Source: Candidatus Gastranaerophilales bacterium (GTDB lineage: Bacteria; Cyanobacteriota; Vampirovibrionia; Gastranaerophilales; Gastranaerophilaceae). Taken from it: a stretch of 64,000 nucleotides of DNA. Numbering within the stretch: the first letter of the stretch is position 1; every line of letters starts with the position of its first letter. Shown piece after piece: positions 51,166-60,067 of this stretch. The notes beneath the pieces are model-generated. The model was given only the letters and a program-made list of their open reading frames with translations, searched no databases and was not told the origin of the DNA. The DNA lies in contig CALVEM010000002.1 of NCBI GenBank assembly GCA_944326605.1, positions 124,001-188,000 on the forward strand, read 5' to 3'. A program made the position numbers and the translations under genes.

Positions 51166-51348
51166 ATGAAACTTGCCAAAGATTTTGACAGAATACCAAC
51201 ACTATATGACGATATTACAAAAGAAATTATGGAAGCTAAATTCAAAAAATATTATGAACAACAGACCAGAAAAGTAAAAGAAGGGACATACAAACTCGGC
51301 GATGTGTTAGGGGATGTCCTCGGAAAAGTATTGGATAAAACTGTTTAA
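51166..51348 (+). CDS. Small hypothetical protein
   Basis: A 60-residue protein (KLAKDFDRIPTLYDDITKEIMEAKFKKYYEQQTRKVKEG) ending in GDVLGDVLGKVLDKTV, a short repeated motif. AAAGGAG precedes ATG at good spacing. It lies between a terminator and rfaE2. No family is recognised. Confidence 0.6.
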   Translation: MKLAKDFDRIPTLYDDITKEIMEAKFKKYYEQQTRKVKEGTYKLGDVLGDVLGKVLDKTV

Positions 51349-51419
51349 TATTACTTTTTGTTAAAACAGTGCGACTTTCTAACCTGTTTTTGATACAATA
51401 ATTGTAAGGAAACAGGGAT

Positions 51420-51884
51420 ATGTTAGTAAAAAGAGAAGATGTCAGAGCCTTAATAGATGTAATTCATCACTCCGGTAAAACCGTTGTTTGTACTAACGGC
51501 TGCTTTGATATACTTCATGCCGGGCATGTAAGATACCTTGAAAAAACAAAATCTTTTGCTGACTACTCAATAGTTTTGTTAAACTCCGACAAGTCCGTAA
51601 AAAGTATAAAAGGACCGTCACGTCCGATAAACAACGAAAATGACCGTGCGGAAATATTAAGCGCTTTGAGATATGTTGATTATGTGGTACTATTTGATGA
51701 AGACAGTCCTAAAAATCTCTTAGATGAAATCAAGCCTGATGTTTATACAAAAGGTGCGGATTACAATATGGAAACTCTGCCTGAAGCCGATATTATGAAA
51801 AAAAACGGCACAAGAGTTGAATTCATAGAATTTGTGGAAGGTAAATCCACAACAAATATTATCGAAAAAATGCAAAAGAGATAA
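51420..51884 (+). CDS. rfaE2: D-glycero-beta-D-manno-heptose 1-phosphate adenylyltransferase-like
   Basis: A 154-residue nucleotidyltransferase with TNGCFDILHAGHVRYLEK (HxGH), NSDKSVKSIKGPSRPI, DEDSPKNLLDEIKPD, KGADYN and EGKSTTNIIEKM. This is the separate C-terminal-type domain of HldE/RfaE that makes ADP-heptose precursor for LPS core. No kinase domain is fused. AAGGAAACAGGG precedes ATG. The lipid A genes follow. Confidence 0.92.
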   Translation: MLVKREDVRALIDVIHHSGKTVVCTNGCFDILHAGHVRYLEKTKSFADYSIVLLNSDKSVKSIKGPSRPINNENDRAEILSALRYVDYVVLFDEDSPKNLLDEIKPDVYTKGADYNMETLPEADIMKKNGTRVEFIEFVEGKSTTNIIEKMQKR

Positions 51885-51902
51885 ATTTGAAGGAGAACAT
51901 CT

Positions 51903-52235
51903 ATGAGTGCTTATGTTTATATATTATTTGACAAACCTGACGAAAATTTAATAATAGGTGTAACTTCAAATCTCATAATGCACATGCACGAAATCAAAAA
52001 TAAAATCAGTAAAATTTATGAAAATGAATTTCCTACTAATAAACTTGCATATTACGAAAAATACAACGACCTTGATGAAGCCATTATAAGAAAAAAAGAG
52101 CTTGAAGAACTGACAAAAGAAGATTTGATATCTCTAATAACACGTGATAACCAGCACTGGGAAGATATGCACGATACAATTTTAAAAATTTGGTCAGACT
52201 CGTTAAAATCAAACAATATAGACCAAGCAACATAG
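51903..52235 (+). CDS. GIY-YIG-family protein with degenerate active site
   Basis: A 110-residue protein. YVYILFD and LIIGVTSNL match the GIY-YIG strands, and KLAYYEKYNDLDEAIIRKKELEEL matches the usual UPF0213-like C-terminal half. The catalytic Arg normally following TSNL (as in TSNLERRI) is missing: here TSNLIMHMHEI. It may have lost nuclease activity. It sits between rfaE2 and lpxD. Confidence 0.75.
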   Translation: MSAYVYILFDKPDENLIIGVTSNLIMHMHEIKNKISKIYENEFPTNKLAYYEKYNDLDEAIIRKKELEELTKEDLISLITRDNQHWEDMHDTILKIWSDSLKSNNIDQAT

Positions 52236-52267
52236 ATTAAAATTATTTAACACAAAGGAGAAGATAT

Positions 52268-53371
52268 ATGAAAACCTTTACATTAGAAGAAATTACACAG
52301 ATAACAGGCGGTATGCTGACAAAAGTTCAGGACGTAAAAATTGCACAAATTGCTCCGCCGCTGCTTTCTGACGAAAACACTCTGGCTCTGGCACTTGGCG
52401 AAGAAGAAATTGCAAATCTTGCAAAATCAAAAGCAAAAGCTGCTCTTGTCCCTTTAGGTGTTCAAATTGACGGGCTGACAACAATAGAAGTTGAAAGACC
52501 AAGACTTGCGATGATGAAACTTCTTAATCTTTTCTATACTGCTCCTGAAGTAAATAAAGGCGTTCACCCGACAGCCGTGGTGCATGAAACAGCAAAACTG
52601 GGAGAAAACGTTCAAATAGGTCCGAATGTTGTAATTTCCCGCGATGCCGTAATAGGTGATAACACAAAAATTTTAGCAAACTGCTATGTCGGAGGGGGCG
52701 CAGTTGTTGGTAAAAACTGCTTCTTCCACCCCGGTGTAAATATCGGCGACAGAGTAAAGGTAGGTAATGATGTTATCCTTCATCACGGAGTATCTTTAGG
52801 TGCCGACGGCTTCAGCTTTGTAACAGAAAACCCTGATAACATTGAACAGGCAAGAAAAGACGGAGAAATTAAAGAAGCGCTGACAAAACAGGTTATCTTT
52901 AAAATTCCGTCAATCGGTTCCGTTGTAATCGGCAACAATGTAGAAATCGGTGCAAATACCGCAATCGACAGAGGCACCATTGAAAATACAACAATCGGCG
53001 ATGATACAAAAATTGATGACCTTGTAATGATCGGACATAACTGCAAAATCGGTAAGGGCTGTTTCATTGTTTCTCAGGTTGGTATTGCAGGAAGCTGCGT
53101 AATCGGTGACAGAGTAACAATTGCAGGTCAGGCAGGACTGGCAGACCATATTGAAATCGGATCTGATACAATTATCACGGCAAAAGCAGGGGTTACAAAA
53201 TCATTCCCTGAAAAATCAATTGTAGTAGGTATTCCTGCAATGCCGAGAAAAGATTTTATCAAACAATTGAAAACAATGAAAGACGCTCAGGAAATCTTTG
53301 CAAAATTCAGAAAGTATGAACCGTTATTAAAAGAATTTGAGGATAACATAAACCATGACCACAATTCTTAA
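52268..53371 (+). CDS. lpxD: UDP-3-O-(3-hydroxyacyl)glucosamine N-acyltransferase
   Basis: A 367-residue left-handed beta-helix protein: hexapeptide repeats ([32 protein letters not shown] and more), [13 protein letters not shown] and the catalytic His in [11 protein letters not shown]. It adds the second acyl chain to lipid A precursor. The N-terminal uridine-binding domain is present. Its 3' end overlaps lpxC by 17 nt. Confidence 0.95.
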   Translation: MKTFTLEEITQITGGMLTKVQDVKIAQIAPPLLSDENTLALALGEEEIANLAKSKAKAALVPLGVQIDGLTTIEVERPRLAMMKLLNLFYTAPEVNKGVHPTAVVHETAKLGENVQIGPNVVISRDAVIGDNTKILANCYVGGGAVVGKNCFFHPGVNIGDRVKVGNDVILHHGVSLGADGFSFVTENPDNIEQARKDGEIKEALTKQVIFKIPSIGSVVIGNNVEIGANTAIDRGTIENTTIGDDTKIDDLVMIGHNCKIGKGCFIVSQVGIAGSCVIGDRVTIAGQAGLADHIEIGSDTIITAKAGVTKSFPEKSIVVGIPAMPRKDFIKQLKTMKDAQEIFAKFRKYEPLLKEFEDNINHDHNS

Positions 53372-54173
53372 AGAAATTTCCGTCTCCGGCAACGGTTTGA
53401 TGAAAAATAAACCGTGTACGGTTAACTTTTTCCCGTCAAAAACAGGTAAAATACGTTACTTTGTAAAAGGCGGCGAACCGTTTGAAGCTAGTGTTGAAAA
53501 TGTTTTATCCACAGAGCATTGCGTTGTACTGGGGGATAAAAAATCCAGAGCAATGCTGACGGAACATTTAACGGCAGCTCTTGCTTTCTGCGGAATTGAC
53601 AGCATTGATATCTGTATGGATGAAACGGAAGTGCCTGCACTGGACGGAAGTTCTAAAAAATGGGTTGAACTGTTTGAAAAAGCGGGTGTTGAAAAACATT
53701 TGTTTGAAAAACCTAAATACTATACAGTATCAGAACCTGTTTATTACCTCAACGGAAAAACAAGTTTAGTCATTCTGCCGGATAAAGAATTGTATATTTC
53801 TTACGCGGTTAATTACGATCACCCTGATTTAACACGACGTTGGGCTGTATACAATCCAAAAAATAAACAGGAAATAATTGAGGCAAGAACTTTCGGTTTT
53901 TATAAAGACTTAAGAAAATTCCAGATGCTCGGTTTTGCTCAGGGCGTCACAATTGAAAACACTCTCGGGCTGCAAGATACAGGCTACACTTCACAACTCA
54001 GATCTGAAAATGAACCGGTAAAACATAAAATTCTGGACTTGATAGGTGATTTGTATCTTACAGGCGTTAACCCGTTAAATTTGAAATGCCAGATTTTAGT
54101 AAAAGAGGCAGGTCATGCAGTGCATATAAAAACAGCCAAAATGTTGAAAGATAAATTAATTGAATGTAAATAA
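53355..54173 (+). CDS. lpxC: UDP-3-O-acyl-GlcNAc deacetylase
   Basis: A 272-residue zinc enzyme, the committed step of lipid A synthesis. The zinc and catalytic residues appear in [37 protein letters not shown] (His, Asp) and GHAVH. It is slightly shorter than the usual ~300 residues. It overlaps lpxD; fabZ follows after a repeat-containing gap. Confidence 0.94.
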   Translation: MTTILKEISVSGNGLMKNKPCTVNFFPSKTGKIRYFVKGGEPFEASVENVLSTEHCVVLGDKKSRAMLTEHLTAALAFCGIDSIDICMDETEVPALDGSSKKWVELFEKAGVEKHLFEKPKYYTVSEPVYYLNGKTSLVILPDKELYISYAVNYDHPDLTRRWAVYNPKNKQEIIEARTFGFYKDLRKFQMLGFAQGVTIENTLGLQDTGYTSQLRSENEPVKHKILDLIGDLYLTGVNPLNLKCQILVKEAGHAVHIKTAKMLKDKLIECK

Positions 54174-54175
54174 AA

Positions 54176-54240
54176 TTCTGAAACAAATTCAGAATTACAA
54201 AACCTACCCTCCCTTGAGGGGAAGGGAAGTAAAGGGGTGA
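54176..54240. repeat. Hairpin repeats between lpxC and fabZ
   Basis: ATTCTGAA-n-TTCAGAAT is followed by CCCTCCCTTGAGGGGAAGGG. Both belong to the families also found in prepilin leaders. Confidence 0.75.
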
Positions 54241-54318
54241 CAGCCGGCAGGCAAACCTGAACCATAAAATAAATTTCAAATGACAGAACATAGATAATAA
54301 TAAATAAGGAGAGAAAAT

Positions 54319-54771
54319 ATGACAGAAGAAACAAAAACAGAAGCTTTAAGTTTTGACATTATGGATATCATGAAGATGATTCCGCACAGATATCCGTTTT
54401 TATTGGTTGACAGAATAACAGAATGTATTCCGGGCAAAAGTGCAAAAGGATACAAAAATTTAACGATGAACGAAGAATTTTTCCAGGGGCACTTTCCGAA
54501 CAATCCGATTATGCCCGGTGTATTACAGTTAGAAGCTATGGCTCAATGCTCGGCTCCGATTTTAATGACAATGCCTGAATTTAAAGGCAAACTGACATTA
54601 TATGCAGGTGTTGACGGTGTAAGATTTAAAAATATCGTAAGACCCGGTGACAAATTTGAAATGGAAGTAGAACTTACAAAAGTAAAAGGACCTGTATGCA
54701 AAGCTCACGGTATAGGCAGAGTTGACGGCAAAGTGTGCGTTGAAGCCGACATGACTTTTGCATTGAAATAA
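54319..54771 (+). CDS. fabZ: 3-hydroxyacyl-ACP dehydratase
   Basis: A 150-residue hot-dog fold enzyme: HRYPFLLVDRI and GHFPNNPIMPGVLQLEAMAQ hold the catalytic His and Glu. It dehydrates 3-hydroxyacyl-ACP. Its place in the lpxD-lpxC-fabZ-lpxA order balances fatty acids and lipid A. GGAG precedes ATG. Confidence 0.96.
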   Translation: MTEETKTEALSFDIMDIMKMIPHRYPFLLVDRITECIPGKSAKGYKNLTMNEEFFQGHFPNNPIMPGVLQLEAMAQCSAPILMTMPEFKGKLTLYAGVDGVRFKNIVRPGDKFEMEVELTKVKGPVCKAHGIGRVDGKVCVEADMTFALK

Positions 54772-54888
54772 TAGATTTTATTAAAATCTATTTTCCATTT
54801 AATTCAAAAAAGTAAATCAATGTTAAGATTTACTTTTTTGTTGGCAAAAAAAATTTTTACAAGCTTTATATAGTCCGGAGAAAATAAA

Positions 54889-56484
54889 ATGAGAATAACT
54901 AATATACAAAATTATAACATTACCCCTAACATTAACACTTATAAGTATACATCCCGCCCGAACAAAAATGAGCAAAGTCCGGCAGCGCCAAATACACAAC
55001 TCCCGACAACCGCACAGTATCTGGCATTTACCGGCGGCTACAGTCTTGATCTTGCAAAAACTATTCAGCAGCTTGACAAACTTGCCGAAAAGAACTCATC
55101 AATATACCCCGCAAACATAAGGGAATGGGCAGGGATGATTCTGGAAGAAGGTAACAAAGCAAAAGAAACTTTAATTAACATACACAAAAAATATTTTGCA
55201 AACCTTAAAGAATGTTTTAGTTTAGATGAAATAAAAGAAAAATTTCCGGAATTCAAGAATACAATATCTGCAGAAAATGTATCTGCTGTAAAAGATTCCA
55301 TTGTTGATAAATTCCGTAAAGGTGAACTGGAATACTTTGACAATGACGAAGATTTAACCGTTCAGTTAATAAAATTATACTGGGGTGAAGGTTTTTCATT
55401 AAATGACCTAAAAAGGTACGCAGCAGGTCAAGATCTTTACCATACAATGAAAAAGCTTAATATCCCGACTGCAAGCAGAGATTACGGGCATATTTTAAAA
55501 TTTTCAGATCCGGAATATAATGAACGTTTAATGCGTGAGATGACGGAAAAACGCCTTGCAGCTCTTGACAGAAAAGCTCAAATTGAACAGGGTGAACCTG
55601 TCTACATTAAACGCGGTCCGCTTTCTGCAGAACATAAACAGCGAATATCAGACGGACTGAAAAAATATTATCAGGAAAACCCTGAAAAAATTTATGAAAT
55701 GTCTGAAAGACAAAAAGAGTTCTACAGGCAAAATCCCGAAAAATCGGAAGAATTAACACGTGTTCTAAAAAAAGCCTGGAACATGTATGGTGCAGACAGA
55801 ATTAAAGCGGCTTTATCAAAATTCCTGAAAGGACGCAAAATCGAAAGTTTTGATTTCGAAACATCTCCGGAAAAATTCAATCAAGAACAATCATCCGCCT
55901 TAAAAGCATTCTGGGGCTTGAACGAATGGGCTAGAAAAGCTTTTTCTAAAAATATGAAATATGGCTGGAAAAAAGTAAGAGAAGAAAATGAAACCTTTTT
56001 TACATTAAGATCTACTCCAACGCAGTTAACACGATATATTGAACAAAAAGCCGGAATGAAACCGGGGACTTTAAATAATGATACTTTATTCAATCCTTAT
56101 ACACATAAAAGTTCAATAGATGAAACTGCAAATGAAATATGCACAAAATATACAGATATTAAAGGCATAAATAATGTAATGGCAGATACATACCAGATTG
56201 CCGTGCTGAATATTGTCGGAACTCTTAAAGATAATAGACCGCGAAAGAAAAACAAAGCTTTTGATGAACTATTAGCCCTTGCGACATATACTGTAAAAAA
56301 TAATATTGCAAAAGACGGAAGTTACAAAGTTCAATATACAGAAGAATCACAGCATGATTTCGTCAGACTTGCAGCATACGCGGCTCAGAGCAGATGCGAA
56401 GAACTTATTAATATCGTAAATAAAGCTCTTGATGATGCATTTGATCTGGCGAGTGATGTTCATCCTGAATTCATATTAAAATAA
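54889..56484 (+). CDS. Large hypothetical protein with a NUMOD3-like segment
   Basis: A 531-residue protein. The N-terminus is low-complexity (NIQNYNITPNINTYKYTS) and leads to YLAFTGGYS. Near residues 245-270, LSAEHKQRISDGLKKYYQENP resembles the NUMOD3 DNA-binding motif of homing-type nucleases, followed by RQNPEKSEELTRVLKKAW, a second similar unit. No GIY-YIG or HNH catalytic motif is visible. The rest is helical and unrecognised. It lies between fabZ and lpxA and is not part of lipid A synthesis in other bacteria. Confidence 0.7.
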   Translation: MRITNIQNYNITPNINTYKYTSRPNKNEQSPAAPNTQLPTTAQYLAFTGGYSLDLAKTIQQLDKLAEKNSSIYPANIREWAGMILEEGNKAKETLINIHKKYFANLKECFSLDEIKEKFPEFKNTISAENVSAVKDSIVDKFRKGELEYFDNDEDLTVQLIKLYWGEGFSLNDLKRYAAGQDLYHTMKKLNIPTASRDYGHILKFSDPEYNERLMREMTEKRLAALDRKAQIEQGEPVYIKRGPLSAEHKQRISDGLKKYYQENPEKIYEMSERQKEFYRQNPEKSEELTRVLKKAWNMYGADRIKAALSKFLKGRKIESFDFETSPEKFNQEQSSALKAFWGLNEWARKAFSKNMKYGWKKVREENETFFTLRSTPTQLTRYIEQKAGMKPGTLNNDTLFNPYTHKSSIDETANEICTKYTDIKGINNVMADTYQIAVLNIVGTLKDNRPRKKNKAFDELLALATYTVKNNIAKDGSYKVQYTEESQHDFVRLAAYAAQSRCEELINIVNKALDDAFDLASDVHPEFILK

Positions 56485-56618
56485 TATAAAAATATTGTGA
56501 CTGACGCGGATTTGTACTATAATTGATTTTATAATAAAAGAGAGGGCAAAAACGGAGGCGAAGCCTCTGGCAAAGAAATCATAAGCAACACAAAAATCGA
56601 CAAAGAGGATAAAAAAAA

Positions 56619-57425
56619 ATGATAGACAAAACCGCAATTATTCATCCGTCAGCTAAAATCGCTGATGATGCAATCATAGGACCTTACGTTGTTATAGGCG
56701 AAAATGTTACAATAGGACACAGAACAAGAGTAATCTCAAATGCTCATATTGAATTTGCCGAAATCGGCGATGATTGTACAATTTCTCCGTTCGCTACAAT
56801 AGGTTCCGAACCTCAAGATTTGGGCTACAAAGGCGAACCGACAAAAGTTGTTATAGGCGACGGCACAATCATAAAAGAAAATGTAACCGTTCACAGAGGC
56901 GCTGCCTGCGGAGATTTTACAACAAGAATAGGTAAAAAATGCCTGCTTATGGTAGGCTCGCATGTCGCTCATAACTGTGTTCTTGCTGATGAAGTAATTC
57001 TGGCAAACCTCGTAACTTTAGGCGGGCATGTTCATGTAGGCTTTGGCGCATTTGTCGGCGGTATGAGCGTATTCCACCAGAATATAAGAATAGGTGATAT
57101 GGCAATCATAAGCGGTTTCTCTGCTTCTCGTCAGGATATTCTGCCATACTCAAAAGGCGAAGGCAGACCGCCTGTTCCGCGCGGCTTGAATGTTATTGCG
57201 ATGAAACGCAGAGGGGTTTCTCAGGAAATCAGAACAGCTACAAACGAGGCGTTCAAACTTTTGATTTCCGAAGAATACAACACAACTCAGGCAATCGAAA
57301 AGATTAAAGCTGAAATTCCGATGAATGAATATATTGAAAAAATGATTGAATTTATTCAGACATCAAAACGCGGGGTGCTTTTAAAAACCCACAAGTCAGG
57401 CCACGAATCTCTAGAAGATAATTAA
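56619..57425 (+). CDS. lpxA: UDP-N-acetylglucosamine acyltransferase
   Basis: A 268-residue left-handed beta-helix enzyme starting lipid A synthesis. It has hexapeptide repeats (IHPSAKIADDAIIGPYVVIGENVTIG), the catalytic His in GSHVAHNCVLAD, and the LpxA marks GSEPQDLGYKGEPT and NVTVHRGA. GAGGAT precedes ATG. Confidence 0.96.
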   Translation: MIDKTAIIHPSAKIADDAIIGPYVVIGENVTIGHRTRVISNAHIEFAEIGDDCTISPFATIGSEPQDLGYKGEPTKVVIGDGTIIKENVTVHRGAACGDFTTRIGKKCLLMVGSHVAHNCVLADEVILANLVTLGGHVHVGFGAFVGGMSVFHQNIRIGDMAIISGFSASRQDILPYSKGEGRPPVPRGLNVIAMKRRGVSQEIRTATNEAFKLLISEEYNTTQAIEKIKAEIPMNEYIEKMIEFIQTSKRGVLLKTHKSGHESLEDN

Positions 57426-57431
57426 ATATAA

Positions 57432-57567
57432 TTTTCCCTCGCCCGAACGAGCAAATAGAGGACTAAGCTTAGACCATTTTATTTATTGAGAGCGAGTGGC
57501 TTGCGGGAGAGGGAAATTTTTCAATGCGAAGGATGAGCATTTGAAAAATGGGTGAGGGGGAAAAGAG
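57432..57567. repeat. Hairpin-rich repeat between lpxA and the peptidase
   Basis: ATTTTCCCTCGCCCG pairs with CGGGAGAGGGAAATTTT, and TTTTTCAATGC pairs with GCATTTGAAAAA. It ends in GGGTGAGGGGGAAAAGAGG, which provides the ribosome-binding site of the peptidase. It resembles the GGGAGAGGGT element of cca. Confidence 0.7.
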
Positions 57568-57574
57568 GTATTAT

Positions 57575-58696
57575 ATGCAAAAAACAATCTGGGAAAAATA
57601 CGCAGAAGTTCTTGTTGATTATTCGACAAACGTTCAAAAAGGCGATCTTGTACAAATCAGGGCAGCAAGCATTTATGCAAAAGAGCTTGTTAAAGCTGTT
57701 TATAAAAGAGTTATTCAAAAAGGAGCACATCCGATTTTGAGAACTTCATTTGAAGATATGTCTGATATTTTTATAAAATATGCATATGATGAACAGCTTG
57801 ATTATATTGATCCGATTGTAAAACTTGAATATGAAACTGTTGATAAATTCATTTCAATCGGCGCGCCGATGAATACCAAAAATATGGCGCGTGCTGATAT
57901 GAAAAAGCTTGCACGCCGTTCAAAAGCATCTCAAGGTTTGTCTAAACTTCTTATGGACAGATCAGCAAAAGGCGAAGCCTCATGGGTTGTCGCAGATGTT
58001 CCGACACATGCACTCGCTCAGGAAGCTAAAATGTCTTTTGATGAATACTCGGAATTCCTATTCAAGTCCTGCTACCTTGATCTGGATAATCCTGTTGCAA
58101 AATTGAAAGAACTTGATGAAAAGCAGACCAAATGGGCGACTTATTTAAACGGTGTAAAAAAAATACGCATAACAGGCGAGAAAACTGATATAACCTTTGG
58201 TGTTGAAGGCAGAAAATGGATTAGCTGTTCAGGAATTAACAACTATCCTGACGGTGAAGTTTTCACATCACCTGTTGAAGATGATATTAACGGCGAAATC
58301 TACTTTGATTTTCCTCAAAACTACCGTGGCAATTCCGCAACCGGTGTTCATCTCTGGATTGAAAACGGGCAAATAGTAAAATTTGATGCAGATACAGGCC
58401 GTGATTTCCTTGAAGCAATGCTGAATACTGATGAAGGCTCAAAAGGCATCGGAGAAATTGCAATCGGAACAAATGATGAAATTCAGGAAATTACAGGTAA
58501 TATTCTTTTTGATGAAAAAATCGGCGGAGCAATCCACATGGCAGTCGGCGCATCGTACCCCGAAACAGGCGGGAAAAATGTCTCAGGCGTTCACTGGGAT
58601 ATGATTAAAAATATGAAACCATCTGCTGACAATACAGGCGGAAAAATCTATGCCGATGACAAACTTATCTATGAAAACGGGAAGTTTATCATATGA
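57575..58696 (+). CDS. M29-family aminopeptidase (aminopeptidase T/S type)
   Basis: A 373-residue metallopeptidase. Family marks are WEKYAEVLVDYSTNVQKGDLV, a middle VKKIRITGEKTDITFGVEGRKW, FPDGEVFTSPVED-like NYPDGEVFTSPVEDD (metal Glu), EFALGTN-like EIAIGTNDE, FDEKIGGAIHMAVGASYPETGG (Glu, His) and HWDMI (His, Asp). It is a soluble aminopeptidase. ATG 57575 is chosen because AAAGAGG precedes it; an upstream in-frame ATG lies in the repeat. Confidence 0.9.
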   Translation: MQKTIWEKYAEVLVDYSTNVQKGDLVQIRAASIYAKELVKAVYKRVIQKGAHPILRTSFEDMSDIFIKYAYDEQLDYIDPIVKLEYETVDKFISIGAPMNTKNMARADMKKLARRSKASQGLSKLLMDRSAKGEASWVVADVPTHALAQEAKMSFDEYSEFLFKSCYLDLDNPVAKLKELDEKQTKWATYLNGVKKIRITGEKTDITFGVEGRKWISCSGINNYPDGEVFTSPVEDDINGEIYFDFPQNYRGNSATGVHLWIENGQIVKFDADTGRDFLEAMLNTDEGSKGIGEIAIGTNDEIQEITGNILFDEKIGGAIHMAVGASYPETGGKNVSGVHWDMIKNMKPSADNTGGKIYADDKLIYENGKFII

Positions 58697-59277
58697 TAGT
58701 CAGAAATTTTACTGATAAAGATATTGAAGAAGCTTCAAAAATTACCCATCTTGTGTGGGGTGATTTGTATTCAAAAGAAAGCGCAAAACTTCAAAAACTT
58801 ATCTATGATTTTACGCTTGAATACTATTATTTGAACAAGACATTTTCTTTTGCTCTTGATGAGAACGGTGTAAAAGGGCTTGTTTTTGCATCATTAAAAA
58901 AAGATAAAAACAACAGTGTTGAAAATTTTAAAACAAAAATTCAAGACCTGTCAGATGATGATAGAATAGTTGCTCTCAATCTTCTGGATTACGTTGAAAA
59001 TACCGGTAAAGAAGTCAAAGACGTAATGAATGAAGATGATTTGATGATGGGACTTTTCATCAGTACACAACAAGGCGGAGGCAGAATGCTTCTTGCCAAA
59101 CTTGTTGAGACAGCAAAAAACATGGATATAAAAAATATTTATCTTTGGACTGATACAACCTGTGATTTTGACTACTATCAAAAAAATAAATTTACGCTTG
59201 TTAAAGAAATTGAAAGTTGTGTGAATAACAAAAAAATAAATACACTAATTTTCAAAAAAGAAATTCAGAAGGAGTAA
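58693..59277 (+). CDS. GNAT-like acetyltransferase
   Basis: A 194-residue protein starting MIVRNFTDKDIEEASKITHLVWGDLY, typical of GNAT folds, with GLFISTQQGGGRMLLAKLVETAKNMDIKNIYLWTDTTCDFDYYQKNKFTLVKE (an acetyl-CoA loop of the R/Q-x-x-G-x-G type, then a YYxxxxF strand). The substrate is unknown. Its ATG overlaps the peptidase stop (ATGA), so the two are coupled. Confidence 0.82.
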   Translation: MIVRNFTDKDIEEASKITHLVWGDLYSKESAKLQKLIYDFTLEYYYLNKTFSFALDENGVKGLVFASLKKDKNNSVENFKTKIQDLSDDDRIVALNLLDYVENTGKEVKDVMNEDDLMMGLFISTQQGGGRMLLAKLVETAKNMDIKNIYLWTDTTCDFDYYQKNKFTLVKEIESCVNNKKINTLIFKKEIQKE

Positions 59278-59279
59278 TT

Positions 59280-59612
59280 ATGATAAAAATTTTACCTGAC
59301 ATGTCATCACCTGTTGCCAAAAGAATTGCGCAATTAAAATCTGATATGGTATTTTCAGCAGCCCTTGGGAATTATAAAGTTTTTAAACAGGCAATCAAAG
59401 AGCACGCAAAGTTAGCTGTGGATAATTTTGAACTGTCCAAAAATATATCAGGGCCGTCAGTAAAGGCTCCTTTATTTTCTAAAGCAGGATTGAGAATGGC
59501 AAAAGTCTGGATTTTAAATATGTTCAGAATAAAAACTCCTGAGGAAAAACTTCTCAAAAAAATGGCAAAGCAGGAAAAATTAAAACAGGAAGCTCAAAAG
59601 TATACATATTAA
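59280..59612 (+). CDS. Hypothetical basic protein
   Basis: A 110-residue basic protein (RIAQLKSDMVFSAALGNYKVFKQAIKEHAKLA...RIKTPEEKLLKKMAKQEKLKQEAQKYTY) whose ATG lies 2 bases after the GNAT stop. GAAGGAG overlaps the end of the GNAT gene. No domain is recognised. Confidence 0.65.
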   Translation: MIKILPDMSSPVAKRIAQLKSDMVFSAALGNYKVFKQAIKEHAKLAVDNFELSKNISGPSVKAPLFSKAGLRMAKVWILNMFRIKTPEEKLLKKMAKQEKLKQEAQKYTY

Positions 59613-59761
59613 ATTAATAATATTTCCGTCATACAGATGATTAAGATTTTACAGTTTCTGTTAATATATTATTGAGGGTAAGCCCTTTTTTATCATATCC
59701 ATACCTCTGCGGCACAAACTACAAATTTGTAAAACCGGTAGAGGAAAGGAGGTGGTAAAAA

Positions 59762-59833
59762 GTGGATTTCAGTGTAACTGAAAAAGCGCTAGTAATCATT
59801 TTACTGATAATACTAGCACTTAAACTACTTTAG
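59762..59833 (+). CDS. 23-residue hydrophobic membrane peptide
   Basis: GTG at 59762 is preceded by a perfect AAAGGAGG 11 bases away and starts MDFSVTEKALVIILLIILA, ending in LKLL. This is one transmembrane helix with a short polar N-end. A GC hairpin follows at once (59836-59873). The arrangement resembles small holin-like or type I toxin peptides of other bacteria (tiny hydrophobic peptide, very strong ribosome-binding site, compact terminator). No antisense RNA promoter could be proven. Confidence 0.6.
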   Translation: MDFSVTEKALVIILLIILALKLL

Positions 59834-59835
59834 AG

Positions 59836-59873
59836 GGCTTTTAAAGGGGCAAGCGGTAACTTGTCCCGCCCTT
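59836..59873 (+). terminator. Hairpin after the small membrane peptide
   Basis: GGGCTTTTAAAGGGGCAAG, CGGTAA, CTTGTCCCGCCC, followed by TTATTTAT: a strong stem with an AT tail. Confidence 0.7.
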
Positions 59874-59958
59874 ATTTATATTATAACTTATGTTTATATA
59901 AAATTCAAGTGTATTTTAAGGTAAGTTATACGCAGTTTACATCAACAATATCTAAACT

Positions 59959-60021
59959 GTCACCCTGAACTCGTCTCAGGGTCTAATTAATATGAGATGC
60001 TGAAACTAGTTCAGCATGACG
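59959..60021. repeat. Double CTGAA/TTCAG hairpin
   Basis: CTGTCACCCTGAA-n-CTCAGGGTC and GATGCTGAA-n-TTCAGCATGACGG. The right flank GTTTACACTTAATTGGTGTAAACAGCGATA is another small hairpin; its partner sequence TATATCGCAGTTTACA recurs near 11135-11150 and 19900-19920. Confidence 0.8.
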
Positions 60022-60067
60022 GTTTACACTTAATTGGTGTAAACAGCGATAAAACTACCTTCCTAAT

